Shown here in pieces: positions 60,596 to 64,000 of a stretch of 64,000 nucleotides of DNA. Where the stretch lies: the NCBI GenBank assembly GCA_948144175.1, contig CANXME010000520.1, forward strand, positions 434,001-498,000, read 5' to 3'. Both the position numbers and the translations under genes were made by a program. Within the stretch, counting starts at the first letter, position 1, and each line of letters begins with the position of its first letter. The DNA is from Closterium sp. NIES-65 (Eukaryota; Streptophyta; Zygnematophyceae; Desmidiales; Closteriaceae). The notes under the pieces are model-generated. The model was given only the letters and a program-made list of their open reading frames with translations, did no database searches and was not told where the DNA came from.

Positions 60596-61422
60596 TGTTG
60601 GTGCAACCCTACGGTTTGCACTCGGCTTGTTGTCCGTGTGCGTGCATGTGTGTGTGTATGGAATGGTATGAGGGCATGGGATAATATATATTTCATGCTT
60701 ATAATTGTGTGTGAATGTTGAGTCATGATGTCGAGTGTGTGTGTCGAGTAAATAGCGAGTTATCGCTAGACGCGTGTTACGTGGTCATTTGTGTCTCGCG
60801 CACGGTTTTTATTTTTGTCGTGCGCGGTTTCTATTTTGTCCTGTGATGAACGTTCGGTGTGTCGCAGGTGTGTGCAGCAGACCCATCAAGAGCTCAAGGA
60901 TGAGTTTGTGATGAAGAGCTCGAGCCTTGGTGTCAAGCCTTAAGTGATTTCGAAGCTCGCCAAAAGGGTACACCTCAAGATATTGAAGATAGTTACATTA
61001 CTTTGTGTAGTGTAACATTTCACTTGGTGTATTCCCTAGTGAAGGGTAGTTTCGAGACCCTTCGTGGTTGGGGACAGTGTGGCACTGTTCCACATCACTG
61101 TACCTTGGCTCTTGGGGTTTGTAGGAGCTGGGAGTCATTCCCAACTCGTAACTCTTCATATCTCTTCCTATTTTGTGTTCTAAGACTGTAGTGGCTGCCA
61201 TAGTGCCGTTCGTTCAAACCAACACTGTGTCGTCAATACTTGGTGAAATTGTGCGATCTAAATTGCCTATTGTAGGCGACGTTTAGACACTCCAGATCCA
61301 GCTGTGAACACTATCTTTTGTTTGACCAGAACGCTATGAACGTTTGAAGCCGCTGTGCAGAAATCCGGCTGTGCACTCTATCTTTCGTTTTAGGCACATT
61401 GGAGCCTATTGTGACTATAACA
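60596..61422 (+). mobile_element. 827-bp solo LTR (or LTR-like insertion) in A10
   Basis: Begins TGTTGGTGCAACC and ends CTATAACA, with a perfect 5-bp duplication GTAAC on both sides (60591-60595, 61423-61427) that interrupts the A10 3' UTR. No coding frame. TG...CA ends, 5-bp duplication and size fit a solo LTR left by recombination; strand is assumed. A TATA-like ATAATATATA is near 60680. A ~30-bp imperfect direct repeat (CTGTGAACACTATCTTTTG and CTGTGCACTCTATCTTTCG) is near 61300 and 61370. Confidence 0.78.
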
Positions 61423-61440
61423 GTAACAGTACAAGTAAGG

Positions 61441-64000
61441 TCAAGAGGTGAGCAAGTGAGGCAAGAAAGGCACAAGACCAAGCTGACTGCAGAAGCGCTG
61501 ATGATCAAAAGGCGCAAGTGCCTTGGTGAAGATATCAGCAGTGTTGGCCTCAGAGGCCACGTAAGCAAGACGGAGCTGACCACGCTGCTGCAGCTCACGA
61601 GCAAGGAAGTAGCAAAGAGCAATGTGCTTCGTTCTGTGCTCTGTCTCTGCTCTCGACACAAGGCCAGCATGGCCTTGTTGTCTACGTACAGCACTGGAGG
61701 AGAACGAGGCACCTCGCAAAGGTCAGTCAGCAGGTAGGTGAGCCATCGAAGCTCCTATGCAGCCATGGCCCCGGCGTAGATCTCAGCCTCACAACTGGAG
61801 CCAAGAACAGAAGACGAGCTGGTAGACCGCCACGAAGCAGAGCCGGAACCAAGGCTGAAGGTGTAACCCTGTAACGACCGCTACGTAGCGTGGTCGTCCA
61901 ACCAAGAAGCGTCTGCATGCCCAGTGAGGACCACTGGACTCCGCCCTCCAAGCACAAGCCCCATGCCCGACGTACTGCACAAGTAGCGCAACACCCTCTT
62001 CACAGCAGCCATGTGCTCCGATCTGGGTCTCCCAGGAGCAACATAGCGTGCGAGAATGCTAAAAGGGTATGCAAGGTCAGGTCGAGTGCAGGTCATCAGG
62101 TACCTAAGGCAGCCCACAAGCTCTGGGTACGGGCCACTCGGCTCTACGGACTCATCCGAAGGCACAGCTGAGAGCGAGTCACGAGTAGGCAGAGGAGTGG
62201 CCAGAGGCGAGGAGTACGTGAAGCCGAAGCGTTGAAGGACCTGCTGCACCATGTGTGAATGAGTCAGGGTAATGGTGCACTGTGCTCTGTCCCGAGTGAT
62301 CTGCAAGCCAAGGTAGCTGCGCAGTTCACCCAGGTCTGTGCACGTGTGTCTGTTCTGCAGCTCAGACTTCACGTGGGCGAGTCCAGCAGTGTCAGCTGTG
62401 GCAAAGACCCAAACGTCGACGTACACGAGGATGTAGAAAGGCGGCAAAGAAATGTCAATGCGTAGAAACAGCGACGGGTCAGCAGTAGAGGGAGCAAACC
62501 CAAGAGCCGCAAGCGTAGTCCTCAATGTGTCGTGCCACTCACGCGGTGCCTGGCGGAGACTGTAGACTAGCCGCCGGAGGCTCCACTGGGTGCCAGGAGG
62601 AAAAGTCCTAGTGAAGCCAGGTGGGCGGCGCAGCCAAATCTCCTCGTGCAAGCTACCCTGCAAGAAAGCAGTGCTGAAGTCAAGAGAGTGAAGCTCGTAG
62701 TCACGCTGAGCGGCTATGTGCAGTAGCATGCGAAGATTGGTCATCTTCGAGGTGGGAGAGAAGGTCTGAAAGTAGTCAACTCCCTGCTGGTGACTGAAGC
62801 CACGAGCCACGTACCGCGCCTTGAAGACAAGCGGAGAACACGGCGGCCGCTTCACCCTGAAAATCCACATGCCACTAACGATGTTCGCCCCAGGTGGGGG
62901 AACCTCGTCAGCGTAGGTGCCTGTGGACTTCCTGGAAGCCATCTCGGCGTCCATAGCTGCCTGCCACTGAGAGGATTAGGGACCCTCTATCGCCTCCGCG
63001 TAAGAGCGCGGAGTCGAGATGTCAAGTGCATCCGGGTCTCCCTCAGGGGTAAGTAAACGGACACGAGATGAGGTGAAGCAGCAGCCAGACACAGGAACTC
63101 CTCCTGCCTGTCCTCAAGGACGTCAGTGCCAAGGGCACACTCACCCCCGACGAATGAAGGACAGACTGACTCAGACTCAGCGACAAGACTAGCAGCGTAG
63201 TCTAGACGACAGCGAGCAGCAAAGTCGACGAGCTCAGCAACTAGGGCAGACGCAGCAGTGGACTCAAAGGAAGGGTTAGTGATGACAGTAGCAAGGAGAT
63301 GCGGGACAGTAGGACTGGCACCACGAAGAGAGTCCGACTCCGGGTCGAGAAGGGCAGGAAGAAAAGACTCAGGAGGAGAAGGCAAAGGGGCACGCAGAGG
63401 AGCAGTGGATGGACGCAGAGACATCCGGTGCATGTCAGGGACAAGAGGAGGACGCTGACGCGAATTGCAACAACTAGTGCGAGCAGCACGGACAAGCGAC
63501 ACAGGGCAAGACGCAAGCTCACGACGCTCAGCGAGACCTCTAGTAGGACCAGTGTAGGGAGACGGAGCAGGCAGTGGGGAGGCCAGCTGTAATTGTAACT
63601 GATACTGGACAGGATGTGGACACTCTAAGGGAGGAGGAGGAACAGTAGAAGACGGGAGACCAAGAACCTGCTGAAGGAGCGGAATGAAGTACGGCCGAGG
63701 CCGCGGGGCGACTCCAGACACAGCAGGGACAGCACCAGTACCCCCAGCGGCAGCACCAGCACCAGCAGCACCTCAAGCTCCAGGACCTCCAGCAGCACCA
63801 GTAGCACTCCTAGCAAGACCGCCTCCAGAACCAACAGCAGTAGCCTCCGCCTCAACACCCGCAGTAGCTCCGACTCCAGAAGTAACCGCAGGCCCAGCAG
63901 CTCCAGTACTCCCAGTACGAGCACCTTCGGGACCCGCGGCACTAGCTCCCTCAGCAGCAACAGATCCTCCAGTACCCGCAGCACCTCCAGCTCCAGGAGC
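61441..64000 (-). pseudogene. A10 pol (linker, RT, RNase H), partial
   Basis: The natural stop is at 61441. RNase H is frameshifted at about 61660-61760. An open stretch of 357 codons (62954-61881) covers RT, but the catalytic box is YVDVW instead of YVDDL, and FSPTSKMTN replaces FSPTPKMTT. A stop precedes WQAAMDAEM (about 62976). The linker with [17 protein letters not shown] runs to 63721, and the repeat linker is frameshifted to the window end. The enzyme would be inactive. Confidence 0.85.

Larger units (their letters stand above)
60271..64000 (-). mobile_element. Copia-A element A10 (3' part; continues beyond the window)
   Basis: 3' LTR (60271-60396), polypurine hairpin, 3' UTR, then pol reading towards lower coordinates. 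It is inserted into G2 RT. Its 3' UTR is itself interrupted by the solo LTR at 60596-61422. Gag and 5' LTR lie right of the window. Confidence 0.87.

Overview
The window is transposon-packed nuclear DNA of a eukaryote in the green-plant lineage, most likely a GC-rich charophyte (streptophyte) alga; the genus cannot be fixed from sequence alone. Reasons: Ty1/Copia and chromodomain Ty3/Gypsy elements using plant-type initiator-Met primer sites, a spliceosomal-intron relic of the TOR-complex gene LST8 that reads like plant LST8, and a retroelement carrying a cytosine methyltransferase domain, a fusion reported before from charophytes and dinoflagellates. There are no operons, rRNA, tRNA genes or CRISPR.

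Names used here: 'Copia-A' is the dominant family (copies A1-A10). It has very short LTRs (about 122-137 bp), a long GC-rich leader, one Gag-PR-IN-RT-RNaseH reading frame, a glycine/glutamine-rich Gag and a Gly/Ala/Glu/Pro repeat linker between IN and RT. 'Copia-B' (B1) is an unrelated Copia element with ~860 bp LTRs. 'Ty3-G' (G1, G2) is a chromodomain Gypsy family with ~370-380 bp LTRs. 'D1' is the methyltransferase retroelement.

Layout. 1-6390: A1, complete polyprotein and 3' LTR; its 5' LTR is outside the window. 6391-6884: reversed 5' end of another Copia-A. 6885-8724: AT-rich DNA without genes, holding a 511-bp MITE. 8725-21334: A2, split by G1 (11229-17132). 21335-28794: A3 and A4 fragments fused at their 5' ends; A4 keeps an intact, divergent Gag. 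28795-34211: A6 on the minus strand with its RT core deleted. 34212-35045: A7 and A8 pieces. 35046-36915: D1 (minus), charged N-terminus, retropepsin, then a DNMT-like domain. 37312-38632: A9 with an RT deletion. 38633-39004: remnant of another minus-strand element. 39010-44400: LST8 relic (minus) with serially duplicated exons. 44401-60270: G2 (minus), inserted into LST8 and itself split by B1 (46204-59200, target duplication GTTGG), which is split by A5 (47732-54578, target duplication ACCTA). 60271-64000: A10 (minus), inserted in G2 and carrying an 827-bp solo LTR (60596-61422, target duplication GTAAC).

How the parts relate. The order of insertion can be read directly: LST8, then G2, then B1, then A5. 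A5 is the youngest: its two 132-bp LTRs are identical, its target duplication is perfect and its pol frame is open, yet it has no Gag capsid region, so it probably moved using Gag supplied by relatives such as A1. All other copies except A1 are broken by stops, frameshifts or internal deletions.
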